A stretch of 64,000 nt of DNA from Mesorhizobium sp. M1E.F.Ca.ET.045.02.1.1 (GCF_003952485.1 NZ_CP034447.1:5346501-5410500), one strand, 5' to 3'; shown: positions 51,934 through 61,041, counted from the first letter of the stretch. Notes: generated by a model not told the origin, from the sequence alone. A program made the numbers and translations.

Positions 51934-51956
51934 CGGGGGCAGCATGGCTGCCCCCG
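51934..51956 (-). terminator. Hairpin after the 1070-aa protein gene
   Basis: CGGGGGCAGC (51934-51943) pairs with GCTGCCCCCG (51947-51956) around ATG, 12 bases past the stop codon. The core is the same sequence as the hairpin at 45764-45794, in the same position relative to a paralogous gene. Confidence 0.6.
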
Positions 51957-51968
51957 CTTGGTCAGGCG

Positions 51969-54900
51969 TCAGGCGATGTCGACGAGGATATGCTGCGTCG
52001 CCGTCGTGTCGCCGTCCGCGTCCGCTATCTGGAACCCGAAGTCGAGGTTGGCGCCGATTGTCCCGGTGGTCTGCTGCACGAACCCGATGTCCACGATCTT
52101 CAGGACATCATTGTCGGTCGTATCCCAAGCCGTCAGGTTGCTGGTGGCACTGCTGCCGCCATTGGCTCCGACGGCCCCGTTCAGGTTGATGGCGTCACCC
52201 GTCAACCCATTGGCGCTCTGCATGATCTGGAGGCCCTGTATCTTGTAGGTCTCGCCGGAGACCGTGTAGTCGGTCTTTTCGATGATGAGCAAGGCATCGT
52301 TGTTATCGAGCGTGAACTCGGTGTTGTACGGGGCGGGAACATTGGCGTTACCCTTGATCAGGTCCGAGTTCTCGACGTTGACGGCTCTGGTTATTTCATT
52401 GCCGTTGGCGTCCTTCAGGTCGAGGATCACGACGAGGTCCTCGGAGTTGCCGATGCCGTCGAACTTGACGACAATACCATCGGCGGTCGCGGTCGGGTCG
52501 AGCCGCTCTGTACCGCCATTGGGGGCATTCGGGTCGACATCCGACAAAATGTTCTCTTTGAAGAACCGCAAGGTCAGAGCTTCACCCTTCTGAATCGTAT
52601 CGCCTGCCACCCCGTTCGTCGACTGGGTTGCAGACACCCAGTCTTCATTCAGGTTGGTGACCATATCGTGTGTTGCACCGCCGTTGTTGAACGTGGTGTC
52701 GCCAACGGGCGCTCCGTCACCGGTCGAGTTGAAGCCGAACCCGATGGTGTTGGTTGTCGAGTTTGCGGTGAACTGCACGAAGAACGGATCCGGATCGCCG
52801 TTCGGCGTGAGCTGCTCCGCAACGATCAGCGGGTGTCCCGTATTGCCCGTGGGCTGCTTGGCAATCAGCTCCGCGGTGTGCAGCACGTCGAAGCTGAACC
52901 CGTCGATCACATCGGTCAAGGTTATCGTGTAGGTGTCGGCGTTCTTGTCAAAGACAAGAGTGCCGCCCGCCGTAGAGTCCTGCACACCAGCCGTGATCGG
53001 GTCCTTGTCGTAATGGAACGAGAAGTCGAACGAGGCGGATGAGCTGGTCTCTGCCGTGAGGGTTGCGACCGCTTGGGTGATGTTCGGGTTCTGGGCGTTG
53101 TCGACGGTGCCGGTCAAGCTGATCTGGACACCGGCGAGTGAGTTGTTGACGTCGACGAAGTCGGACCCGCCGCCCGAGTAGAACAAGGCCGTGTGAGCAT
53201 CCGTGCCGATGTCATACCCAAAGGCACCGGAGGCCGACGCATTGAGAGTGTTCGCCAGAGTCTCGTGCTGGATCCCTGCGGTACCTGGGTCACCGTCGAA
53301 CGGCACGGTGATCGTCGGGCCGTCATCCCTGATCTGCACCTTGTCGCCGATGGCCAGGCTGGTGTCGCTGGTGTCGCCGTCGGCGTCGACGGCATGGACC
53401 TTGGCAAGCAGAACGCTGTCGGTCATCGTCTTCACGTCGTCCGGGTTAGTGGGGTCGGGATGGGCGATGGCGATGTATTGCGCGATGCTGAGGATGCCGG
53501 CCTGGCTGATCGAGATGGCGAGCGCGACAGGATCGCCAGCTGTGTCGCCGTCGTTGCCGACGTCGACCCGGCCGACGACGAGGCCGCCCTCGACATTGAG
53601 CAGGATGTTATGCCCGTCGAGCGAATCGAAGCCGGAGTCGGCATTCGCGGCGCTGACGCCGAGCGACAGGGTCTGGCTTCCCGGTCCGTCAGTGCCGAAA
53701 CTGGAACTCGGCGTGACAACGGCGGAAGCGCTGGCCGCCCAGCCGAGCACGGCGCCGAGAGCGAGGAAGGCGGCCGGCGCCGACCCAGACTGGTCGTTGG
53801 AATTGGCGTTGACGAGGGCAGTCTCGTCATGCAGCACCTTGGCCGTATTCTCGGTCAGCGCCGCCGTCGGCCCGTCGTCCTCGATCACGATCTGCTGACC
53901 GACGAACGTCGAGGCGGAGCTGGGCGTCGCGATGCTGAAGCCGCCGATGTCGAAAGTGTTGTTGTCGTTGCCGGCAACGCCATCATTGTCGCTGATGTTT
54001 TCGATCAGCACGCGGTTGTGGGTCCCGGTCGTCGTCCATTGCACCGTGTCGCCGGTGCTCAGGCCTTTGATGATCAGGTTGCCGTCACCGTCGATCTCGG
54101 CGGTCGGAAAATACTGCGTATTGCCTGTCTTGACGACGACGTTGGTAAGCGAGAACGAGCTGATGGCGACGTGCGTGTCGTTGGTGAGCCCGTCGACGAA
54201 ACCCGTCCCCGGCTCGTAGGCGGTTGTGAAGGCCGAAATCTTGACGGTGACGGGTCCGATGCCCGGATTGGTCTGGTTGACGGTGAAGGACGCCGTGTTT
54301 GCATTGACGAGGCTTTGGAAGTCGATGTTGGCTTCGATGTCGGCCTCGTTCTGGTCCAGATTGGGCACGAGGTAGTTCGTGTTCGCGCCGTGGACATAGG
54401 TGATGAACGCGCCCTCGGTGGGGTTGATCTGGTTGCCGTTGACACCGAACGAGGTGGTGCTGCCGGCCTGGCTGATGTTGAGCACATCCTTGGTCGTGAT
54501 ATTCCCGCCCTCGGACTGATTCAACGGATCTTGTCCGATCACCACGATCTCGGTGGAGTTCGGATCGCCGAACATCATGAAGAGGTTGCTGCCGGAAGGC
54601 GCCCCGGCAAAGCTGAAAGTGGTGGTCTCGCCGGCGGCGAGCTTGAGGGTGTTGCCGAGATTGACCGCGTCATCGGGGTCGCCGGTGTCGCCATGGAAGA
54701 TCGGCACGTAGGTGACGATACTGAGCGTTACCTGGTCGCTGGTCGCGCCGGCGTTCAACACGTCCTGCTTGAAGATGACGAAAGCGATCGAGTCTACGCC
54801 GCCGATGCCATCGCTGTCATATTTGCCGATAACGGTGTTGCTTCCGTCCGCGTAGAGGAAGATTTCCTTGCCGTCGGCGGTTTTGAGCAAGCTGTCGTCG

Positions 54901-55181
54901 CCGTCGAGGGCGCCGCCGTTGCCGTCCGTGAACGTCGTTCCGGAGAGCTGCGAACCGGCGGTGGCGTTGACGGTGACCGAGTTCGTCTGGGTCGCAACGT
55001 AGACATTGGTCGGGAACGTGGAGGGCAGCCCGAGAGTCGTCTCAAGATAGGTCCGGAATGCAAGTGGCAGCGTGGAGTACGCGACATCGGTGTCGGTAAA
55101 GCCGTCGCCGCTATCGTCGGTTTGCTGACCAGCGGTCTGATCGTTGACGGCCGGGTTGTTGAGAATGAAGCTGATCGTCAT
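51969..55181 (-). CDS. Large acidic protein, type I secretion substrate (paralogue)
   Basis: A 1070-aa acidic protein without cysteines or signal peptide. The N-terminal region (about 1-430) is followed by one diverged repeat-like domain (about 440-640, opening DDGPTAALTENTAKV and closing HAVDADGDTSDTSL), then a C-terminal region that aligns throughout with the 1803-aa neighbour: FSFDVLHTAELIAKQPTGN, WVSATQSTNGVAGDTIQKGE, and the terminal DADGDTTATQHILVDIA. It probably leaves through the adjacent exporter. The start at 55181 (MTISFILNNP) follows GGGAGAACCC; an upstream reading lacks a site. Confidence 0.82.
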   Translation of the reverse strand: MTISFILNNPAVNDQTAGQQTDDSGDGFTDTDVAYSTLPLAFRTYLETTLGLPSTFPTNVYVATQTNSVTVNATAGSQLSGTTFTDGNGGALDGDDSLLKTADGKEIFLYADGSNTVIGKYDSDGIGGVDSIAFVIFKQDVLNAGATSDQVTLSIVTYVPIFHGDTGDPDDAVNLGNTLKLAAGETTTFSFAGAPSGSNLFMMFGDPNSTEIVVIGQDPLNQSEGGNITTKDVLNISQAGSTTSFGVNGNQINPTEGAFITYVHGANTNYLVPNLDQNEADIEANIDFQSLVNANTASFTVNQTNPGIGPVTVKISAFTTAYEPGTGFVDGLTNDTHVAISSFSLTNVVVKTGNTQYFPTAEIDGDGNLIIKGLSTGDTVQWTTTGTHNRVLIENISDNDGVAGNDNNTFDIGGFSIATPSSASTFVGQQIVIEDDGPTAALTENTAKVLHDETALVNANSNDQSGSAPAAFLALGAVLGWAASASAVVTPSSSFGTDGPGSQTLSLGVSAANADSGFDSLDGHNILLNVEGGLVVGRVDVGNDGDTAGDPVALAISISQAGILSIAQYIAIAHPDPTNPDDVKTMTDSVLLAKVHAVDADGDTSDTSLAIGDKVQIRDDGPTITVPFDGDPGTAGIQHETLANTLNASASGAFGYDIGTDAHTALFYSGGGSDFVDVNNSLAGVQISLTGTVDNAQNPNITQAVATLTAETSSSASFDFSFHYDKDPITAGVQDSTAGGTLVFDKNADTYTITLTDVIDGFSFDVLHTAELIAKQPTGNTGHPLIVAEQLTPNGDPDPFFVQFTANSTTNTIGFGFNSTGDGAPVGDTTFNNGGATHDMVTNLNEDWVSATQSTNGVAGDTIQKGEALTLRFFKENILSDVDPNAPNGGTERLDPTATADGIVVKFDGIGNSEDLVVILDLKDANGNEITRAVNVENSDLIKGNANVPAPYNTEFTLDNNDALLIIEKTDYTVSGETYKIQGLQIMQSANGLTGDAINLNGAVGANGGSSATSNLTAWDTTDNDVLKIVDIGFVQQTTGTIGANLDFGFQIADADGDTTATQHILVDIA

Positions 55182-55719
55182 GAGGGTTCTCCCTGATTTC
55201 AAATGCGACAGGCGCGACGTCAGCCCCAACACTGGCGACCGGCCGCACGGGCGCGCATTCGCCGGCATGGGCCGGCGCTACGCGTCATCATTAAAGAAAA
55301 CTGGAGTGGTGATTTGGCTCACGGGGGTAGAGGGGGTTGGGAGAAGCCGCCGCTGACCCTCCGCTCCATGCCCCGTCAGGCATTTCCAGGCGGATGCGCC
55401 CTATGCGCAGGGGCAACCCGCCAATGATGGGCGCCAAGGATCAATGATGAGGGCATACTCAAACCCCGCCCCTCTAAAACAGGCATTTACTGCCTGTACG
55501 CCTCCCGCTCAGAACATGAGCATAAAAAGTTTACTCTTATTTGTGGAAAGTTCAAATCGAAGTATTGATTTTTCTGGAAATCTGTGACGTGGGGAAATGG
55601 TCCCTCTCGAAGGGGGACTTTTGTCCCTCCTGTAGGAACTGTTTGAAAATAAAAGAAAATATACTAGATCGTGCCCTGTGGGCTTGATTGTGGGACCGCC
55701 GGAAAGATCGAACAGGCTT
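55182..55719. promoter_or_regulatory. Divergent control region between the 1070-aa gene and dusA
   Basis: A 538-bp region with no gene seen, duplicated at 51214-51742. It holds GTCCCT (55600-55605), GGGGAC (55613-55618) and GTCCCT (55623-55628), giving alternative stems, and AAAATATACT near 55660 that could be a -10 element for dusA. The conservation of the non-coding copy suggests shared control of the two giant genes. Confidence 0.6.
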
Positions 55720-56706
55720 ATGCAGACGACGCTCGCCATAGCACCAATGATGGACTGGACGGACCGGCATTGCCGGTTCTTCCACCGTCAGTTGACCCGC
55801 CGCGCGCTGCTCTACACCGAGATGGTTGTGGCGGAGGCGGTCATTCATGGCGTGCGCGAGCGTCTGCTTGGATTCGACGGCGTCGAGCATCCGGTTGCCC
55901 TGCAGCTCGGCGGCTCCGATCCGCGGAAGCTTGCCGAGGCGGCTGTCATCGGCGAGGCGTTCGGCTATGACGAGATCAACCTCAATGTCGGCTGCCCGTC
56001 GGACCGCGTCCAGTCAGGCACATTCGGCGCCTGCCTGATGAAGACGCCGGCGCTGGTGGCCGAATGCGTCGCGGCGATGAAGGCTGAGGTAAAAATCCCG
56101 GTCACCGTCAAATGCCGCATCGGCGTCGACGATCAGGACCCTGAGCCCGCGCTCGACACGCTGGCGGATGGTGTATTCGCGGCCGGCGCCGATGCGCTTT
56201 GGGTGCATGCCCGCAAGGCGTGGCTGGAAGGGCTCAGCCCCAAGGAAAATCGCGATGTGCCGCCGCTCGACTACCCACGCGTCTACCGGCTGAAAGCCGG
56301 AAAGCCGAACGAATTCATAGGCATCAATGGCGGTATTCAATCGCTTGAGGAGGCATCGGCGCATGTCGCCCATGTCGACGGCGCCATGCTCGGCCGCGCG
56401 GCCTATCATACGCCGGGAATCCTTACCGGCGTCGATGCCGCGTTTTATGGCGACGCACCGGCCGACTTCGATTATGCCGCGCTGATCGACGCCATGGCGG
56501 GCTACGCCGAGCGTCATATCGAGAAGGGCGGGCGGCTCGGCCATGTCACGCGCCATATGGTCGGGCTGTTCCATGGGCTCCCAGGCGCGCGCCGCTACCG
56601 GCAGATCCTGTCCACCGACGCCAACAAACCCGGCGCCGGGCCGCAGGTGCTGAAGACGGCCTTCGCGGCAATAGATTTCGCGGCGGCGGAAACCGAAGCG
56701 GCCTGA
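55720..56706 (+). CDS. dusA: tRNA-dihydrouridine synthase A
   Basis: A 328-aa FMN enzyme reducing uridines in the tRNA D-loop. The N-terminal LAIAPMMDWTDRHCRFFHR, YTEMVVAEAVIHG, the active-site-cysteine block INLNVGCPSDRVQSGTFGACLM (residues near 86-107; Cys in NVGCPS) and VTVKCRIGVDD are typical of DusA. The start at 55720 gives the standard N-terminus. Its 5' end was partly duplicated to 51743-51863. Confidence 0.95.
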   Translation: MQTTLAIAPMMDWTDRHCRFFHRQLTRRALLYTEMVVAEAVIHGVRERLLGFDGVEHPVALQLGGSDPRKLAEAAVIGEAFGYDEINLNVGCPSDRVQSGTFGACLMKTPALVAECVAAMKAEVKIPVTVKCRIGVDDQDPEPALDTLADGVFAAGADALWVHARKAWLEGLSPKENRDVPPLDYPRVYRLKAGKPNEFIGINGGIQSLEEASAHVAHVDGAMLGRAAYHTPGILTGVDAAFYGDAPADFDYAALIDAMAGYAERHIEKGGRLGHVTRHMVGLFHGLPGARRYRQILSTDANKPGAGPQVLKTAFAAIDFAAAETEAA

Positions 56707-56719
56707 GCCCGCGACTGCG

Positions 56720-57424
56720 TTAATCGCGCAGCACCATACGGTCGCCGCGCACGTCGAAACCCGACAGCGAACTGATGAAGTTCATGCCGAGCAGGCTTTG
56801 CTCGAGCATGCCGGGCGCCGCGACCATGACCGGCATATCCTTGCGCACGATGCCGCCGATCGCCATCTCGTTGGCCCTCACGGTAGCGGCGCGCGCCATG
56901 CCGTTGGCGGTCGAAACGTCCACGGTGTAGCTGAGCGCCGCCGGGTTGAAGCCGGCGGCCTGGGCGTCCTCCGCCGTCAGCACCGTGCTGGTCGCGCCGG
57001 TGTCGACCACCGTCCGCACCGGCGTGCCGTTGACCAGGATACGCGCTTCGAAATGGCCGTTGTCGGCCTTGTCGAGCGTGACCGTGGCACGTCCATTGTC
57101 CACGCCCAGCGCCAAAGGGCTTCCCGGAACGAGGCCGGCCGTGACGCGGCTGGCAACGTCCTGCAGCTCGTAGCGATATTGGTAACCTGCGATCAGCGCC
57201 AGCACGATCGCGGCCCAGACGCCGAGATTGCGCGCCATGTCACCGAGCGGCCTGCCCGAGCGAACAAGGCTCGCGCCGATCACCGCCACCAGCACACCAA
57301 CCCAGATCAGCCGGCTGAAATCGTGGTTCTCGATGCCGAAGGTTCGGCCGGCGGAATCGTTCATCATCAGCAGGATCACGGCGGCGCCGATCACCAGCAT
57401 GACGATCCAGAACAGGCGGTTCAT
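56720..57424 (-). CDS. TIGR02281 family clan AA aspartic protease
   Basis: A 234-aa membrane-anchored retropepsin-like protein. Three hydrophobic segments (about 4-20, 38-56 and 68-82) precede an extracytoplasmic domain with the catalytic motif VVDTGATSTVLT (near 139-150) and the LLGMNFISSL block near 212-221. Single-domain AA proteases act as dimers; the substrate is unknown. It is followed in the same direction by nothing, and the DUF1289 gene lies 13 bp upstream. Confidence 0.88.
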   Translation of the reverse strand: MNRLFWIVMLVIGAAVILLMMNDSAGRTFGIENHDFSRLIWVGVLVAVIGASLVRSGRPLGDMARNLGVWAAIVLALIAGYQYRYELQDVASRVTAGLVPGSPLALGVDNGRATVTLDKADNGHFEARILVNGTPVRTVVDTGATSTVLTAEDAQAAGFNPAALSYTVDVSTANGMARAATVRANEMAIGGIVRKDMPVMVAAPGMLEQSLLGMNFISSLSGFDVRGDRMVLRD

Positions 57425-57437
57425 GGCCAGCCCTTCC

Positions 57438-57668
57438 TCACAACATGTCGCGCTCGCGCGCCATGCGGGCGCGCCGCGTTTCGCGACGGGGCCGGCGTTC
57501 GACCGTCTCCAGCCGCGCCGGCAACTCGGTCATGACCGCCCGGCGGACTTCCGGCGTCATGGTGAGCCAGCTCGCGATTTCGTCACGCGTGCGGCCGCAG
57601 CCGAAGCAGAAGCCGGTTTTCATGTCGATCGAACAGACGAGTATGCAGGGAGATTCGATGGCGGTCAT
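57438..57668 (-). CDS. DUF1289 domain-containing protein
   Basis: A 76-aa protein with the DUF1289 Cys cluster: SPCILVCSIDMKTGFCFGCGRT (residues 6-27; Cys8, Cys12, Cys21 and Cys24 likely bind zinc or an Fe-S cluster) followed by the W-L-T-M-T-P-E-V-R region. Function is unknown. It is transcribed with the aspartic protease and divergently from cobT. Confidence 0.85.
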   Translation of the reverse strand: MTAIESPCILVCSIDMKTGFCFGCGRTRDEIASWLTMTPEVRRAVMTELPARLETVERRPRRETRRARMARERDML

Positions 57669-57701
57669 GCTGTTCTCTTGCGTTCATTGCACATGGTGCA
57701 A

Positions 57702-57763
57702 CCGCGAAGCCAATGCAAGCCCTCCGCAATGCGCCGTCAACCGGCACTTTCGCGGCATTGCGG
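57702..57763 (+). promoter_or_regulatory. Possible alternative-hairpin leader of cobT
   Basis: CCGCAATGC (57724-57732) pairs perfectly with GCATTGCGG (57755-57763); CCGCGAA (57702-57708) can instead pair with TTCGCGG (57749-57755), the two pairings competing at the overlap. The conserved B12-box text of cobalamin riboswitches was not seen. Weak candidate for an RNA control element. Confidence 0.25.
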
Positions 57764-57829
57764 GCGGTTGTGCCGGGCAGTGAAGGCGGCTATGCCGCTG
57801 CCTGTTCCCGCAAAGAGACCGCATCCGAC

Positions 57830-58825
57830 ATGACCGCAAAGCCTTTCGATGATTTCCGCACTCTCCTGGCGACGCTGCCGCCGGCGGACGCCGCCGCCGA
57901 AACCCGTGTCCGCATGTTGTTTGCCAAAGCCGACAAGCCGAAAGCCTCGCTGGGCCGGGTCGAGGATATTGCTGCCTGGCTCGCCGCCTGGAGCGGGCGC
58001 GCGCCGCCGGCCGTGAACCGGCCGCTTGTGGCGATCTTTGCCGGCAACCACGGCGCTGTCCGGCATGCCATCTCGCCGCGGCCGGTCTCGGCAACCGCCG
58101 ATGCGGTCGAGCTCTGCGCCGCCGGCGGCGCCGCGATCAACCAGGTCTGCATCGCCAACGACCTCGGCCTGAAGGTTTTCGATCTGGCGCTTGATATCCC
58201 GACGGGAGACATCACCGAGGAAGCGGCGCTCGACGAGCGCGGCTGTGCCGCCACCATGGCCTTCGGCATGGAAGCCGTCGCCGGCGGCGCCGACCTTCTT
58301 TGCCTGGGTGATCTCGGCGTCGGCAACTCCACGATCGCAGCCGCGTTGTGCGCGGCGCTGTTCGGAGAAGAGGGCGCCGACTGGGTCGGGTCGGGATCGG
58401 GCGCGGATGCGGCAATGATCGCGCGCAAGGCGAAAGCCGTCGATCGGGCGCTCGCCTTTCACGGCGCCAGCCTCGGCGATCCGCTCGAAGCCTTGCGCCG
58501 GGTCGGCGGCCGCGAGTTCGCGGCGATCGCCGGCGCCATTCTTGCCGCCCGCATGCAGAAGATCCCGGTACTGCTCGACGGGTTCGTGGCAACGGCTGCC
58601 GCCGCAGTTCTGCACAGGGTCAATCCCGCCGCGCTCGACCATTGCCTGCTCGCCAGTCTGTCGCCCGAGCCCGGGCATGCCAAGGTCGCCGATCGGCTTG
58701 GGCTCAGGCCACTGCTCGATCTTGGCCTCAATCACGGCGAAGGGGTCGGAGCAGGGCTGGCGGCCAGTCTCGTCAAGGCAGCAGCGCTCACCAGTTCCGG
58801 TATGGCAGCAGCGGTCAGGCTCTAG
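57830..58825 (+). CDS. cobT: Nicotinate-nucleotide--dimethylbenzimidazole phosphoribosyltransferase
   Basis: A 331-aa CobT, which makes alpha-ribazole phosphate for the lower ligand of vitamin B12. The core motifs are present: FAGNHGAV (near 70-77), LGDLGVGNSTIAAAL (near 162-176) and the C-terminal LGLRPLLDLGLNHGEG, whose Glu is the catalytic base. The ATG at 57830 gives the normal length. The stop overlaps the stop of the convergent histidine kinase within one CTAG palindrome. Confidence 0.95.
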   Translation: MTAKPFDDFRTLLATLPPADAAAETRVRMLFAKADKPKASLGRVEDIAAWLAAWSGRAPPAVNRPLVAIFAGNHGAVRHAISPRPVSATADAVELCAAGGAAINQVCIANDLGLKVFDLALDIPTGDITEEAALDERGCAATMAFGMEAVAGGADLLCLGDLGVGNSTIAAALCAALFGEEGADWVGSGSGADAAMIARKAKAVDRALAFHGASLGDPLEALRRVGGREFAAIAGAILAARMQKIPVLLDGFVATAAAAVLHRVNPAALDHCLLASLSPEPGHAKVADRLGLRPLLDLGLNHGEGVGAGLAASLVKAAALTSSGMAAAVRL

Positions 58826-60342
58826 CGCCTGCGCGCCGCAACCTCCTTGGTCGGCAGCGCCGGCAATTCCTCCATCACCCGGCTCAGCGGGAAAATGGCG
58901 ATCGCCTCGGTGCCTTCGCGCAGCTTGGAGTGAAGCTCGAACTCGCCGCCATGCATGTCAAGCAGCCCCTGCACGATCGGCAGACCGAGGCCGGTTCCCT
59001 GTTCGGCGCTCTTGATGGCGATCGAGCCCTGGCCGAAGGCGGAAAGCACCACCGGAATTTCCTCGTCCGGAATGCCCGGGCCGTTGTCCTTGACCGAGAT
59101 GTACTGGCCGCCGCCCGCCGTCCAGCCGACGCGGACACGGACCTCGCCTCCCGACGGGGTGAACTTGATCGCATTGGACAACAGGTTGAGCGTGATCTGA
59201 CGGATTGCCCGCTCGTCGCCAAACAGGCGCGGCAGGGTGGTCTCGAACTCCTGGATGACGCGAATGTCCTTGTTGCGGGCCCGAAGCTCCATCATGTGGC
59301 AGCAGTCCTCGACGATCGTCACCAGCGCCACCGGCTCCTCGTTGAGCTGGTAGCGGCCGGCCTCGATGCGCGACAGGTCGAGGATCTCGTTGATCAAGTC
59401 GAGCAGATGCTGTCCGGATTCATGCACATCATGCGCGTAGTCGCGATAGGTCGGGTTGTTCATCGGCCCGAGGACTTCATTGGCCATCACTTCGGAGAAG
59501 CCAAGGATGGCGTTGAGCGGTGTCCTGAGCTCGTGGCTCATCGAGGCGAGAAAGCGCGACTTCGCAAGATTGGCGTCTTCGGCGCGCCGCCTGGCCTCGT
59601 CGGACATCGATTTCGCCGTCTCCACCTCGGCGATCAGCGCGTCCTTTTCGGAGCGGAAGGAGAGCACCATCCACGAGGCCTGGTTGAGATGGCGCGCGAC
59701 ATAGCCGAAGAAGGGCAGGGCGGCGACCAGGAGCGCCGCCATGATCCCCTCGATCGGCATCCACAGGCGTATAACCGTATAGACATAGACCGCCACGGGA
59801 ACCGCGAAGGTCGCGAGCAGTGCGCCGCTCAGCGACGACGCCGTGACAGCAGTCGTCCCCATGGCGACCAGAAGCACCATGGCCTTGACGACGTGGAACT
59901 GGTCGACCTGGCACGTGTGGCAGCCGAGCCAGGCGAACCAGGCCCAACCGAGGCCGCACAGCGAATGGGCGATCAGGAAATCGCGGCGCGTTTGCATCGG
60001 GTCGAGCTCGGACGCTTCCGTGCGCTCGACGCGCCGCGCCATGAAAGCGACGATGGTGTAGCAGAGCAGGGTGAAGAGAGCCCAAACGGCAACCTGGTTG
60101 CCCAGGCCGGCAAAGCGGGCGATAGCCGCCACGGCAAGTACGAGCAGCGGTATGGCGATCGCGCTGACCATCATGGCGCGCGCATGCAGCTTCAGCAGTT
60201 CGCGGTCGAAGTCGAGGCTGCCGGCCTGCTGGGAAAGACGGTCACGCGTCCTGCGCACCGCGCGCGCCACATCGCTGTTGCGATGCGGTTTCCTGCGGTC
60301 CACAATGAATTTGTCCGCTGTGTCCGAGCGTAGCAGAGGCAT
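58822..60342 (-). CDS. Sensor histidine kinase, PleC/DivJ-like
   Basis: A 506-aa kinase with about five or six membrane helices (about residues 57-215), a short coiled linker and a catalytic core. The H-box is FLASMSHELRTPLNAILGFS with His270, followed by the GPMNNPTYRDYAHDVHESG text typical of the PleC/DivJ/PdhS group that controls the DivK-CtrA cell-cycle circuit. N-box (NLLSNAIKFTPSGG), G1 (DNGPGIP) and G2 (GTGLGLPI) are intact. No receiver or PAS domain is seen. A cell-cycle role is inference. Confidence 0.88.
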   Translation of the reverse strand: MPLLRSDTADKFIVDRRKPHRNSDVARAVRRTRDRLSQQAGSLDFDRELLKLHARAMMVSAIAIPLLVLAVAAIARFAGLGNQVAVWALFTLLCYTIVAFMARRVERTEASELDPMQTRRDFLIAHSLCGLGWAWFAWLGCHTCQVDQFHVVKAMVLLVAMGTTAVTASSLSGALLATFAVPVAVYVYTVIRLWMPIEGIMAALLVAALPFFGYVARHLNQASWMVLSFRSEKDALIAEVETAKSMSDEARRRAEDANLAKSRFLASMSHELRTPLNAILGFSEVMANEVLGPMNNPTYRDYAHDVHESGQHLLDLINEILDLSRIEAGRYQLNEEPVALVTIVEDCCHMMELRARNKDIRVIQEFETTLPRLFGDERAIRQITLNLLSNAIKFTPSGGEVRVRVGWTAGGGQYISVKDNGPGIPDEEIPVVLSAFGQGSIAIKSAEQGTGLGLPIVQGLLDMHGGEFELHSKLREGTEAIAIFPLSRVMEELPALPTKEVAARRR

Positions 60343-60418
60343 GCAAGTTCAATTTCCGCGCGCAGCGATTTTCAAGTTCGTTAAGCTACGTTCGAATGAT
60401 TAAGAGACTGTTTGCCAT

Positions 60419-61041
60419 ATGAGCCGTTCCTGGTCGCGACGACCGCGCCGGCGATATGTTCCGCGGCCGCCGCGCAGCCTTTGGCGCAAGCTGCTGGATT
60501 ATGGGCTGACCGCGGTTCTGCTTGGCCTGTTCATTTTGGTGGCGGCGCGGCTCGACCGTTTCGAGACGCGCAAGGAGCAGGGCACTGCCATCGTCATTGA
60601 CGGCGATTCGATCACGCTGGGAACAGAGCGCATCCGCATGCGCGGCATCGACGCTCCGGAATACACGCAGACGTGCCTCAAGGACGCCGCCGACTACCCT
60701 TGCGGCAAGCTCGCGCGGCAATCGCTGGTGCGGCTGATCGCCGGCAGGCCGGTTTCCTGCGCGGCTGGCAGCGCGACCGTTACGGCCGGCTGCTCGGCGA
60801 CTGCAAGGCAGGCGAGACGGACCTCAACCGTGCTCAGGTCCAGGCCGGATGGGCCGTCGCCTTCGGCGACTTCGAAACCGAGGAGGCCGTTGCGCGCGCC
60901 GCCAAGGCCGGCATCTGGGCAGGCTCCTTCGAGGAGCCGCAGGACTGGCGCGACAGCCACCACGATCAGCCGGTCGAAAGGAGGCACGGCACGTTGGCTT
61001 CGCTCGGTGATGCGCTGCGCGAGCTTGTTCGTTTCTGGTGA
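60419..61041 (+). pseudogene. Thermonuclease (SNase-like) family protein, frameshifted as read
   Basis: An N-terminal membrane anchor (about residues 24-43) leads to a staphylococcal-nuclease fold: IVIDGDSITLGTERIRMRGIDAPEY holds the first active-site Arg and Asp residues. The frame breaks after RPVSC (60760) and continues one base off as RGWQRDRYGRLLGDCKAGE through GIWAG and a C-terminal tail ending at 61041. One missing C at about 60760 restores the motif VSCRGWQRDRYGR. Joined length would be about 208 aa. Either a recent mutation or a sequence error. Confidence 0.8.

Noticed and set aside
51701..52189. A 162-codon plus-strand reading over the dusA fragment
   Set aside because: Only the first part resembles dusA, out of frame, and the rest is antisense to the 1070-aa gene. 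Better explained as a duplication scar.
45802..55181. Classical RTX toxins
   Set aside because: No GGxGxDxxx nonapeptide repeats and no acyltransferase gene are seen; only the exporter and the C-terminal regions support type I secretion.
57669..57829. Cobalamin riboswitch upstream of cobT
   Set aside because: The conserved B12-box and surrounding core could not be found; only generic stems are present.
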